64,000 nt of DNA, taken from the NCBI GenBank assembly GCA_017443145.1, contig JAFSPA010000007.1, positions 1 to 64,000 of the forward strand, given 5' to 3'. The notes under the pieces were generated by a model, which was given only the letters and a program-made list of their open reading frames with translations, had not been told where the DNA came from and made no database searches. Within the stretch, counting starts at the first letter, position 1; each line of letters opens with the position of its first letter. This DNA comes from Paludibacteraceae bacterium. Lineage in GTDB: Bacteria; Bacteroidota; Bacteroidia; Bacteroidales; Paludibacteraceae. Shown in pieces: positions 1-6,684 of this stretch. The position numbers were made by a program, and so were the translations under genes.

Positions 1-94
1 CCCGGTGATGTCCCCCTTTGCTACGGGGGTTCGGCATAGTGCGGCTGCCAAAGTTCGGGTCGCAAGATAGCAACTCCTCGACGAACAAATAGCC

Positions 95-141
95 CCTTCC
101 GGCGGAAGCCGGTTTCCCCGATAAGCGGGGACACCTCCGCC
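95..141. repeat. GC-rich palindromic element, copy A
   Basis: An outer stem GGCGGA (101-106)/TCCGCC (136-141) encloses an inner stem TCCCCG (115-120)/CGGGGA (126-131) with loop ATAAG. The same architecture and loop occur at 2911-2956 inside dxs, where the inner stem is longer and has compensating base changes. This suggests a dispersed palindromic unit kept for its fold. Confidence 0.6.
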
Positions 142-201
142 TTGCACATGTCGCTACGGAACTCTATCCTACAGCCAGAAGCATCAAAGATGCTGGCAGG
201 C

Positions 202-235
202 CGAATGAAAATGAAGAATGATTAATGAATAAACA
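202..235. repeat. 7-bp-period repeat before the first gene
   Basis: Units approximate CGAATGA, AGAATGA, TTAATGA, ATAAACA with one short unit. This is a weak member of the heptameric repeat class described for the whole window, close in sequence to the copy at 47074-47108. It ends just before the start codon at 242. Confidence 0.4.
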
Positions 236-241
236 AAGAAA

Positions 242-559
242 ATGGCAGAGATAAAGTTAAATGGAATGGTGGCCTCGGTAAGGGGCTCCATAGGAAAAGA
301 TTCGAAGACGTATTTCAGGACGCAAAACGGCAAGACATATTTGTGCAAGAAGCCGAAACGTAGTGCTGTGAGATCGATTAGTAAGATGGAAGAGGATAGC
401 CGTGCGTGCTTTAAGCAGGCGCAAAAGATGGTGAAGGAGATTTACCAGTTGCCGGCACTGTTAGCGCATTATTCGGCCGGTTATGCGCGTCAGAAGAAGT
501 ATCGCACCTTGCGGGGATACATCTTTGCGCAGTGCTATCAGTTGATCAGGCAGGAGTAG
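242..559 (+). CDS. Small basic protein, paralog 1 of 3, phage-structural-like N-terminus
   Basis: A 105-aa soluble basic protein with no signal peptide or membrane segment. The N-terminal pattern (GSIGKDSKTYFR, NGKTY, KKPKR) resembles small Bacteroidota phage-type proteins whose N-termini read roughly G-K-x-G-x(2,4)-F-R-x-x-N-G-K-x-Y. The C-terminal pattern Q-KKY-x-TL-x-GY-x-F is shared with the proteins at 954 and 1444, so the three are paralogs. It is followed after 1 nt by a helix-turn-helix gene and is probably cotranscribed with it. The phage link is inference from a remembered pattern. The function is unknown, and a domesticated structural or DNA-associated protein is possible. Confidence 0.7.
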   Translation: MAEIKLNGMVASVRGSIGKDSKTYFRTQNGKTYLCKKPKRSAVRSISKMEEDSRACFKQAQKMVKEIYQLPALLAHYSAGYARQKKYRTLRGYIFAQCYQLIRQE

Positions 560-560
560 T

Positions 561-746
561 ATGTCGAAGTCGATGTATAAGTCGGAATTGGCTACAGCGG
601 CAGGTGTGTCGTTGAGTACTTTTCGGCGGTGGCTGCAAAGTGACAGGAAGGAATTGGCGTTATTGGGTGTAGGTCCAAAGACAAAAATGCTTCCTCCGTC
701 GGCAGTTAAGTACCTGTGCGAGAAATACGTTATTGAGCTTAAATGA
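561..746 (+). CDS. Small helix-turn-helix protein
   Basis: A 61-aa protein made almost entirely of one helix-turn-helix. ELATAAGVSLSTFRRWL (about residues 9-25) has the spacing of a MerR/excisionase-type recognition unit, and a second helix ends in AVKYLCEKY. It recalls the short DUF4248-type putative DNA-binding proteins of Bacteroides, but I cannot assign the family firmly. It starts 1 nt after the paralog-1 stop, so the two are likely translated together. Size and context fit a regulator or recombination-directionality-like factor of a small accessory unit. No integrase is visible nearby. Confidence 0.65.
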   Translation: MSKSMYKSELATAAGVSLSTFRRWLQSDRKELALLGVGPKTKMLPPSAVKYLCEKYVIELK

Positions 747-784
747 GTTTATTGCATCGTTGTTTAGCGATGAGTGCCGATGCG

Positions 785-816
785 TTCCACGGTATGGTGA
801 AAATGTAGTACTTTTG
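785..816 (+). promoter_or_regulatory. Probable promoter for the gene at 954
   Basis: A Bacteroidota -7 box TACTTTTG lies at 809-816. The -33 box position (785-788) reads TTCC instead of TTTG, so the upstream half is weak. The downstream sequence GCAGCG matches the initiation region of other promoters here. Confidence 0.55.
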
Positions 817-953
817 CAGCGTCTTTCGGTGAGATAGGATAATAAGTGACGGGGGCGTCTATCGTTCTGCTCTCAGTCTCCGGCACTTAAAAAGGAACAG
901 CCCGAAAGGCTATGCGCATATAACAAGAGTATAAACATTAAAAACCAACGATT
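817..953 (+). other. Structured 5' leader of the gene at 954
   Basis: About 130 nt separate the -7 box from the start codon. Segments 844-854 and 878-888 can form 10 of 11 pairs including a G-U (AAGTGxCGGGG with CTCCGGCACTT). A second small hairpin AGCC-CGAAA-GGCT lies at 899-911. The rest is A/T-rich up to the ATG. This is a candidate regulatory leader and matches no named RNA family I recognise. Confidence 0.4.
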
Positions 954-1262
954 ATGGCACTAATTAAACCATCGACACCGTTTGACACGGTGCAGCGTAA
1001 GTTCGCAAAGACGGACGAGATTCATTTCCGCAATCGTAAGGCAGACAATGCGACTATTTCGGTGCGTGTGAAGCACCCGTACGACGGCGGAAACAGCGCT
1101 AACCAGATTGCCCAGCGGGCGAAATTCACGAGCGCGAAGAGCGCGGTGCAAGCTCTGACGAGTGAGCAGAAAGCCGCTTACGAGGTGGCGTTCAAGAAAC
1201 AGAAGAAGTACATCACCTTGTACGGGTATATGTTCGCAATGGAGTACGCGAAACTGGCGTAA
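954..1262 (+). CDS. Small basic protein, paralog 2 of 3
   Basis: A 102-aa soluble protein. It aligns with the proteins at 242 and 1444 through an N-terminal FR motif (HFRNRKADN, about residues 24-32) and a C-terminal KKQKKYITLYGYMFAMEY block (about 82-99). The middle section is Gln/Ala-rich and probably helical. It has its own promoter and a long structured leader, and is followed by the inverted-repeat segment at 1269-1401. Family and function are unknown. Keeping three diverged copies side by side points to a selected role or to recent local duplication. Confidence 0.7.
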   Translation: MALIKPSTPFDTVQRKFAKTDEIHFRNRKADNATISVRVKHPYDGGNSANQIAQRAKFTSAKSAVQALTSEQKAAYEVAFKKQKKYITLYGYMFAMEYAKLA

Positions 1263-1268
1263 CCCAAG

Positions 1269-1401
1269 CGGCTGCTTGTAGTAGCGAGTAAACCCCTCGG
1301 CGACCCGACCTTCCCCAAGGTCGCCTCCAGAGTTCCTGCGCCCCCTGCGCGGAACCACTGTCGCTACGGGGTTCACATCGCAAACCGCAAGCGAGCAGCC
1401 G
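1269..1401. other. Highly structured intergenic element between paralogs 2 and 3
   Basis: Several perfect inverted repeats nest here: CGGCTGCT (1269-1276)/AGCAGCCG (1394-1401); GTAGCGA (1281-1287)/TCGCTAC (1361-1367); CGACCTT-CCCC-AAGGTCG (1306-1323), with alternative GGCGACC/GGTCGCC; and GTTCC-T-GCGC (1332-1341)/GCGCGGAAC (1347-1355). In addition 1288-1296 can pair with 1368-1376 (8 of 9), which crosses the GTAGCGA/TCGCTAC pairing, so two mutually exclusive folds exist. A diverged relative lies at about 60-180. It could be a regulatory leader or an extruding DNA palindrome. Confidence 0.6.
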
Positions 1402-1443
1402 AGTGAATTAACTAAAGTATTAACCTATTAAACCTAAACGAAA

Positions 1444-1758
1444 ATGAGTAAAGTTGTATTTTTAGACCCGGTTGACCACGTGAGTGGTAAGTTGTCAAAA
1501 AAGTCCCGCGTGACGTACTGCTTCAGAGCAGAGAACGACCGTAAGTACACCCAAATCCGCGGCAAACGTACGACGCCGTACAGTGCGGATGAGTTGGCAC
1601 GCTTCGACAAGTTCGGCGCTGTGAGTCGTGCAACCGCAGCCGTGATGAAGAACCCGACGAGCTTGAATACGGCACAGACGGAGTTCAAGGCACAGACCAC
1701 CTACAAGAAGCTCCGCGATTACGTTTGGCATCGCGAGTGGACGAACTATCAGGGCTAA
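1444..1758 (+). CDS. Small basic protein, paralog 3 of 3
   Basis: A 104-aa soluble protein. It shares with the proteins at 242 and 954 the N-terminal pattern G-K-x-S-K-K-S-x-V-T-Y-x-F-R followed by N-D-R-K-Y, and a C-terminal block ending in FKAQTTYKKLRDYVW. It is preceded by the structured element at 1269-1401 and followed by a heptameric repeat and an intrinsic terminator, so this small cluster ends before dxs. No enzymatic motif is visible and the function is unknown. Confidence 0.7.
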   Translation: MSKVVFLDPVDHVSGKLSKKSRVTYCFRAENDRKYTQIRGKRTTPYSADELARFDKFGAVSRATAAVMKNPTSLNTAQTEFKAQTTYKKLRDYVWHREWTNYQG

Positions 1759-1765
1759 GCCCTGT

Positions 1766-1797
1766 AACGTTGAACGTTTAGCGTTTAGCGTTTAGCG
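1766..1797. repeat. 7-bp-period repeat after the third paralog
   Basis: Units AACGTTG, AACGTTT, AGCGTTT, AGCGTTT, AGCG. It lies between the stop codon at 1758 and the terminator. Confidence 0.7.
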
Positions 1798-1834
1798 AAA
1801 AAAGTGCAGGTTTTTCACGAAATCTGCACTTTTT
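1798..1834 (+). terminator. Intrinsic terminator
   Basis: A stem AAAAAGTGCAG (about 1799-1809)/CTGCACTTTTT (1824-1834) with its own T-run. It closes the accessory cluster. A very similar hairpin with a GTGCA stem ends the operon at 17098-17133. Confidence 0.75.
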
Positions 1835-1844
1835 ATGCAAAATA

Positions 1845-1877
1845 TTTGCATAGATGAGAAAAAAGCTGTACCTTTGC
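1845..1877 (+). promoter_or_regulatory. Promoter of the dxs operon
   Basis: -33 TTTG at 1845-1848 and -7 TACCTTTG at 1870-1877, with a 21-bp spacer. The -33 box lies in the right arm of an inverted repeat ATGCAAA-ATA-TTTGCAT (1835-1851), which also occurs at 17321-17337. This may be an operator. Confidence 0.8.
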
Positions 1878-1907
1878 GCGGTAATTTGCGTAAGTGTGCG
1901 CTAAAAG

Positions 1908-3887
1908 ATGGAATATCAGTATCTAAATAGCATCAATAGTCCTGCGGATTTGAAGGCGTTGCCGGTGGCGGCGTTGCCGGTGGTGTGCGCGGAGTTGCGG
2001 GATTTTATTATCAATGAGCTGAGCCATAATCCGGGTCATCTGGCGTCGTCGTTAGGCGCGATAGAGCTGACGGTGGCGATACACTATGTGTTCGATACGC
2101 CGGTGGATAAAGTGGTATGGGATGTGGGTCATCAGGCTTATGCGCATAAGATACTGACGGGCCGCAGGGATCGGTTCCACACGAACAGGCAGTTCAAGGG
2201 TCTGGCTCCCTTCCCCACTCCGATGGAGAGTGAGTACGATGCGTTTATCGCGGGACATGCGAGCAACTCCGTCTCTGCCGCGTTGGGCATAGACGTCGCA
2301 GTGGAAAGTGGAAAGTGGAAAGTGGAAGGTGGAAAGTGGAAAGTGGAAGGTGGAAAGAAACCGCGTGTGGTGGCGGTGATAGGTGATGGAGCGATGACGG
2401 GTGGATTGGCGTTTGAGGGGCTGAACAACACGTCGATGGATAAGAATAATCTGCTGATTATCCTGAACGACAACAACATGGCGATCGACCCGATACGTGG
2501 CGGCATTACGCAGTATCTAGTAGATATCACGACGAGTAAGCGGTATAACGACTGGCGATGGAAGACTTATCAGCGGATGGTGAAATGGCATATACTGGAC
2601 GACGACAAGACGAGGCGCGTACGGCGGTTCAGCAATAACCTGAAAACGATACTGACTAAGCAGCCAAAGAATATATTCCAGGGTTTGAACCTACGTTATT
2701 TCGGTCCGGCGGACGGTCATAACGTGACAGATTTGGTGCGGATACTGAATGAGATAAAGGACTATCGCGGCCCGAAAGTGCTTCACCTGATAACGAAGAA
2801 AGGTAAGGGTTATGAGCCTGCGGAGAACGATGTGACGACGTGGCATGCACCGGGGGAATTCGACGTTGCTACGGGGCAACGGATGAATGATGCAACCAAC
2901 CAAAAGCCCTCCTCGGCGGATGCCGCTCCTCCCGATAAGCGGGAGGACGCTCCGCCATTGTGGCAGGAGGTGTTTGGTGAGACGTTGTTGGAGTTGGCGA
3001 AAGAGGATGAGCGGATAGTGGGTGTGACGCCAGCGATGCCGAGCGGGTGCAGTATGACGATTATGCAGAAGGAGTTTCCGGAGCGTGTGTATGATGTGGG
3101 AATAGCGGAAGGTCACGCTGTGACATTCTCAGCGGGCATGGCGAGCCAGGGAGTGGTGCCGTTCTGCAATATCTACTCGTCTTTCCTGCAACGGGCGTAC
3201 GACAATATCATTCACGACGTGGCGTTGCCGAAGTTGCATGTGGTGCTGTGCATAGACCGTGCGGGGATAGTGGGAAATGACGGTGCGACGCACCATGGGT
3301 TGTTCGACCTAGCGTACTTGCGTCCGATACCGAATATGACCATTGCCGCTCCCCGTACAGCCGAAGACCTACGAGCAATGATGCGGATGGCCGTTGAATT
3401 TAATGGACCGATTGCTATCCGTTATCCGCGTGGCAGAACGGTTGAACGAGTGAACGATGAACGAGTGAACGAATTAACGGTCGGCAAGGGAACTTGCCTG
3501 AAGGAGGGCAAAGACTTCGCTGTATTGTCGATAGGTGCTATAGGCAACACCGTGAGCGAAGCCATCTCTCAACTCTCAACTCTCAACTCTAAACTTTCAA
3601 TTGCGCATTATGATATGCGGTGGTTGAAGCCGATAGATACGGAGATACTGGATTATGTGGGGACGCACTTTAAGGAAGTAGTGACGGTGGAAGACGGAGT
3701 TATCAGTGGCGGACTTGGTAGTGCGGTATTGGAGTATTTTGCGGACAAGGGTTACAGCGCGCATGTGACGCGGTTGGGTGTGAAGGATCAGTTTGTAGAA
3801 CACGGCAGCACGAAGGAGTTATACCACATGCTGCGATTAGATAAAGAAGGATTATGCGAATCATTATTGCAGGTGCCGGTGAAGTAG
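1908..3887 (+). CDS. dxs: 1-deoxy-D-xylulose-5-phosphate synthase
   Basis: A thiamine-diphosphate enzyme that condenses pyruvate and glyceraldehyde 3-phosphate in the first step of the MEP isoprenoid pathway. The N-terminal TPP-binding domain has SHNPGHLASSLGAIEL (about residues 39-54) and the GDG (159-161)...NDN (187-189) motif; transketolase-type pyrimidine and C-terminal domains follow. At 659 aa it is longer than the usual 620-640 because of repeat-derived insertions: a Gly/Lys/Trp-rich heptad repeat (about 132-150), a palindromic element in the interdomain linker (about 335-350), and two more heptad tracts near residues 512-523 and 553-564. All keep the frame, and catalytic motifs are intact. 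It is the first gene of the operon and overlaps trkA by 34 nt. Confidence 0.95.
   Translation: MEYQYLNSINSPADLKALPVAALPVVCAELRDFIINELSHNPGHLASSLGAIELTVAIHYVFDTPVDKVVWDVGHQAYAHKILTGRRDRFHTNRQFKGLAPFPTPMESEYDAFIAGHASNSVSAALGIDVAVESGKWKVEGGKWKVEGGKKPRVVAVIGDGAMTGGLAFEGLNNTSMDKNNLLIILNDNNMAIDPIRGGITQYLVDITTSKRYNDWRWKTYQRMVKWHILDDDKTRRVRRFSNNLKTILTKQPKNIFQGLNLRYFGPADGHNVTDLVRILNEIKDYRGPKVLHLITKKGKGYEPAENDVTTWHAPGEFDVATGQRMNDATNQKPSSADAAPPDKREDAPPLWQEVFGETLLELAKEDERIVGVTPAMPSGCSMTIMQKEFPERVYDVGIAEGHAVTFSAGMASQGVVPFCNIYSSFLQRAYDNIIHDVALPKLHVVLCIDRAGIVGNDGATHHGLFDLAYLRPIPNMTIAAPRTAEDLRAMMRMAVEFNGPIAIRYPRGRTVERVNDERVNELTVGKGTCLKEGKDFAVLSIGAIGNTVSEAISQLSTLNSKLSIAHYDMRWLKPIDTEILDYVGTHFKEVVTVEDGVISGGLGSAVLEYFADKGYSAHVTRLGVKDQFVEHGSTKELYHMLRLDKEGLCESLLQVPVK
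2301..2356 (+). repeat. Eight 7-bp units inside dxs
   Basis: Eight units of GTGGAAA/GTGGAAG encode a Gly-Lys-Trp-Lys-Val-Glu-Gly type loop just before the GDG motif of Dxs. The unit is close to the reverse complement of those at 56073-56100 (TTTCCAT, TATCCAC). Confidence 0.9.
2911..2956 (+). repeat. GC-rich palindromic element, copy B, in frame in dxs
   Basis: Outer stem GGCGGA (2915-2920)/TCCGCC (2951-2956); inner stem TCCTCCCG (2927-2934)/CGGGAGGA (2940-2947); loop ATAAG. It encodes SADAAPPDKREDAPP in the linker between the TPP and pyrimidine domains. Compared with copy A (95-141), two inner pairs are exchanged in a compensating way. Confidence 0.75.
3441..3478 (+). repeat. 7/8-bp-period repeat inside dxs
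   Basis: Units GTTGAAC, GAGTGAAC, GATGAAC, GAGTGAAC, GAATTAAC, encoding VERVNDERVNEL. One of the less regular members of the class. Confidence 0.65.
3565..3598 (+). repeat. 7-bp-period repeat inside dxs
   Basis: After a partial unit, AACTCTC, AACTCTC, AACTCTA, AACTTTC, encoding SQLSTLNSKLS. The same peptide theme (LSTLNFKLS) appears in the CstA-like protein from the repeat at 24333. Confidence 0.85.
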
Positions 3888-5191
3888 GCACGCACTTGGC
3901 GAAGCTTCTGTCCCGCGAGAACATGGAGATTAGTCTGATGGACGAGCGTCAGGACCGTTTGGGCGACTTGGACGCTGATTATGACCTGCTGACGAAAGTG
4001 GGTAGTCCGATGTCAATCCGTGACCTGAAGGAGATAGGCGTGAAGGATTGTGACCTGTTCATCGCCGTTACTCCTCATGAGTCGGAGAATATGACGGCGT
4101 GCTTGATGGCCAATCAGTTAGGCGCAAAGAAGACGCTGGCGCGGATAGATAACTACGAGTACCTGTTGCCGGAGAATAAACGTTTCTTCGAGACGATGGG
4201 TCTGAACCATTTGATTTACCCGGAGGTGCTGGCTGCGAACGAGATTGTGGAGTCGCTGAAGACGAACTGGTTGCGTTATCATATCAGTCTATGCGACGGA
4301 GCATTGGAGCTGTGTGTAGTGAAAGTGCGTGAGAACTCGGAGGCAGTGGGTAAGCCGTTCAGTTCGGGATTCTACTCTCACGGTCGGTACCGCATCGTAG
4401 CTATCAAGCGTGAGAACGAGACGATTATTCCGTCGGGTGACGATGTGGTTCAAGCGAACGACATGGTGTATGCTGTGTGCACGCCGGAGAATATCGATTT
4501 CATGCGCGAACAGTTGGGTAAGAACAAACGTGAGATACAGACGATAATCTTCTACGGCGGTAGTCGAATTGCGCAGAAAGCGGTACAGAACCTGCCGAGC
4601 GATAAGAACATCAAGATAATCGAGCTGGACAAGGATATATGCTACGCGCTGAGTCAAAAAGTGAACAACGCGCTTATCATCAACGGCGACGGATCGGATA
4701 TGGACACGCTTCGTGAGGAAGGTATTCAGGACGCGGACGCATTTGTAGCGGTGACGGAGAGCAGCGAGGCGAATATCTTCGCGTGCCTGGCAGCCAAACG
4801 GTTTGGTGTACACAAGACGATAGCGGAAGTGGAGAATATCGACTATATCCAGATGGCGGAAGGCTTGGACGTAGGTACTGTGCTGAACAAGAAGACGATT
4901 ACGGCATCGTATATCTACCAGCTGCTACTGAATGCGGCGGTGCTGAACGTAAGGAACTTGACTTCGGCGGACGCGCAGATTGTGGAGTTCAAGGCAGAAG
5001 AGAAATCGCGGATTACTCGCTTCCTGATAAAGAACATGGGTCTGCCGAAAGATAGTACGATAGCAGGTATCGTGCGTGCGGGAGAGGGAATACTGGTGAA
5101 CGGCGACACGCAGGTGCTGCAAGGAGATAAGGTGGTGGTGTTCTGCAAGAGCCACGTGATACGTAAACTGGAACGATTCTTTAAGGAATGA
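3854..5191 (+). CDS. trkA: Trk potassium uptake regulatory subunit TrkA
   Basis: A cytoplasmic peripheral protein that binds NAD(H) and gates the TrkH potassium channel. The 445 aa hold two tandem RCK units. The first begins MRIIIAGAGEVG with a classical GxGxxG (residues 7-12). The second begins about residue 232 (IIFYGGSRIAQKA), where the glycine motif is degenerate, as is common. Each unit is followed by a TrkA_C-like domain. It overlaps dxs by 34 nt and the trkH start by 4 nt, so the complex is made from one message. Length and motifs are typical. Confidence 0.93.
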   Translation: MRIIIAGAGEVGTHLAKLLSRENMEISLMDERQDRLGDLDADYDLLTKVGSPMSIRDLKEIGVKDCDLFIAVTPHESENMTACLMANQLGAKKTLARIDNYEYLLPENKRFFETMGLNHLIYPEVLAANEIVESLKTNWLRYHISLCDGALELCVVKVRENSEAVGKPFSSGFYSHGRYRIVAIKRENETIIPSGDDVVQANDMVYAVCTPENIDFMREQLGKNKREIQTIIFYGGSRIAQKAVQNLPSDKNIKIIELDKDICYALSQKVNNALIINGDGSDMDTLREEGIQDADAFVAVTESSEANIFACLAAKRFGVHKTIAEVENIDYIQMAEGLDVGTVLNKKTITASYIYQLLLNAAVLNVRNLTSADAQIVEFKAEEKSRITRFLIKNMGLPKDSTIAGIVRAGEGILVNGDTQVLQGDKVVVFCKSHVIRKLERFFKE

Positions 5192-6684
5192 CGAGACAAT
5201 TTAACATACGGTTAGTGGTCAAGACTCAAGGTGCGCTGTTGATTATCGAGTCGCTGTTTATGGCGGTAGCGATGTTGGTGTCGTTCATTTACGGTGACCC
5301 GGACGACGGCGCGTTTCTGGTATCGACGTTGCTGACGCTGATTGCGGGCTTGATAGGTATATTGATTGGTCGGAAAGCGGACTCGCGTGTCGGTGAACGC
5401 GAAGGGTACGTGATAGTGGCGTTAGTGTGGGTAGTGTTCTCGGCATTCGGTATGCTACCCTATTGGCTGAGTGGTCAGATACCGGATTTCAGCGATGCGT
5501 GGTTTGAGACGATGTCGGGCTTTACGACGACAGGTGCGACGATACTGAATGATATCGAGTCGCTGAGTCACGGCGCGTTGTTCTGGCGTGCTATGACGCA
5601 GTGGATAGGCGGTTTGGGCATTATCGTGCTGAGTGTGGCGTTGTTGCCGATGTTCGGTCTGGGCGGTATGCAGTTGTATGCGGCCGAGATGAACGGCATC
5701 AGTTACGAGAAGCTGAGTCCTCGTATAGCAGACACGGCCAAGTCGCTGTGGATAACGTATATCTTGCTGACGGTGATTGAAGTGGGTCTGCTATGGGTAG
5801 AGGGTATGCCTCTGTTCGACAGCGTGTGCCACTCGTTCTCGACGGTAGCGACGGGCGGTTTCTCGACGAAGAATCTGAGTATAGCGTATTATGCGAGTCC
5901 GCTGATTGAGTACACGATAGCGCTGTTTATGCTGTTAGCGGGTATTAACTTCGGTCTGATTATTTTGACTTTCCGCGGCAAGCCTGGTCGTTTGTGGCAC
6001 GACGAAGAGACGAAATGGTACTTGAGTGCTGTGGGCGTTGTGACGGGCGTGCTGACGGTGGGATTGATGGTGCAATGGTACCAGTTGGATCCAATGAGTT
6101 GGGCAGGAAGTGAGTTCTTCCGTCACTTAGAGGTATCGTTCCGCGAGGGATTATTCACGACACTGGCGACAATGACGAGTACAGGCTTCTGTATAACAGA
6201 TTATATGACGTGGGCGCCGTTCCTGTGGGTAGTGGTGTTCTTCCTGATGTTCACGGGTGCGTCATCGGGCAGTACGTCCGGCGGTATGAAGTGGGTAAGG
6301 CTGATGATTTTCGTGAAGAGTGGTTTTGCGGAGTTCAAGCGTCGTATTCACCCGAATGCAGTAGTGCCTGTTAAGCTGAATGACAAGCCAATTAGCCAGC
6401 AGACGACGAATAACGTGATGGCCTTTATGCAGTTCTACCTGATGATACTGATTGCGTCCGTGCTGATTTTCTGCGGTACGGGTGTGGACTTCGACGAATC
6501 GATAGGAGCAGCGGTGTCGGCTTTGGGTAATATTGGTCCGAGTATCGGTCAATACGGTCCCGCGGGCACGTATGCGCTGTTCCCGACGACGGCAAAATGG
6601 GTAATGACGCTCGTGATGCTGATTGGTCGTTTGGAGATTTTCACGGTACTACTTCTGTTTACTAAAGCTCTCTGGAAGAAATAA
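5188..6684 (+). CDS. trkH: Trk potassium transporter membrane subunit TrkH
   Basis: A 498-aa polytopic inner-membrane protein forming the K+ pore. Four filter-like loops are visible: TTTGATIL, STVATGGFS, ATMTSTGFC and SALGNIGPS, each carrying the glycine expected for the TrkH/KtrB superfamily. Long hydrophobic segments lie between them. It overlaps trkA by 4 nt and shares one base with the next gene (TAATG). Pairing with trkA makes the assignment secure. Confidence 0.94.
   Translation: MTRQFNIRLVVKTQGALLIIESLFMAVAMLVSFIYGDPDDGAFLVSTLLTLIAGLIGILIGRKADSRVGEREGYVIVALVWVVFSAFGMLPYWLSGQIPDFSDAWFETMSGFTTTGATILNDIESLSHGALFWRAMTQWIGGLGIIVLSVALLPMFGLGGMQLYAAEMNGISYEKLSPRIADTAKSLWITYILLTVIEVGLLWVEGMPLFDSVCHSFSTVATGGFSTKNLSIAYYASPLIEYTIALFMLLAGINFGLIILTFRGKPGRLWHDEETKWYLSAVGVVTGVLTVGLMVQWYQLDPMSWAGSEFFRHLEVSFREGLFTTLATMTSTGFCITDYMTWAPFLWVVVFFLMFTGASSGSTSGGMKWVRLMIFVKSGFAEFKRRIHPNAVVPVKLNDKPISQQTTNNVMAFMQFYLMILIASVLIFCGTGVDFDESIGAAVSALGNIGPSIGQYGPAGTYALFPTTAKWVMTLVMLIGRLEIFTVLLLFTKALWKK

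Larger units (their letters stand above)
1..241. other. Noncoding, inverted-repeat-rich DNA upstream of the first gene
   Basis: No convincing reading frame spans this stretch. It contains GC-rich inverted repeats (CCGGC/GCCGG around 100-111, TCCCCG/CGGGGA at 115-131) and the words TAGCA, CCTCG and TGTCGCTACGG in the same order as in the structured segment at 1269-1401. The two are probably diverged copies of one element lying upstream of paralogous genes. The last 40 bases are A/T-rich with 7-bp periodicity. The left edge is cut by the window. Confidence 0.5.

Noticed and set aside
960..1376. A 138-codon minus-strand frame over paralog 2 and the structured element
   Set aside because: Arg-rich translation without similarity to anything recognisable. 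The plus-strand gene has a promoter and paralogs.
1..1850. The accessory region considered as an intact prophage or integrative element
   Set aside because: No integrase, portal, terminase, relaxase or attachment-site duplication is visible. There are only small paralogs, an HTH protein and inverted repeats.
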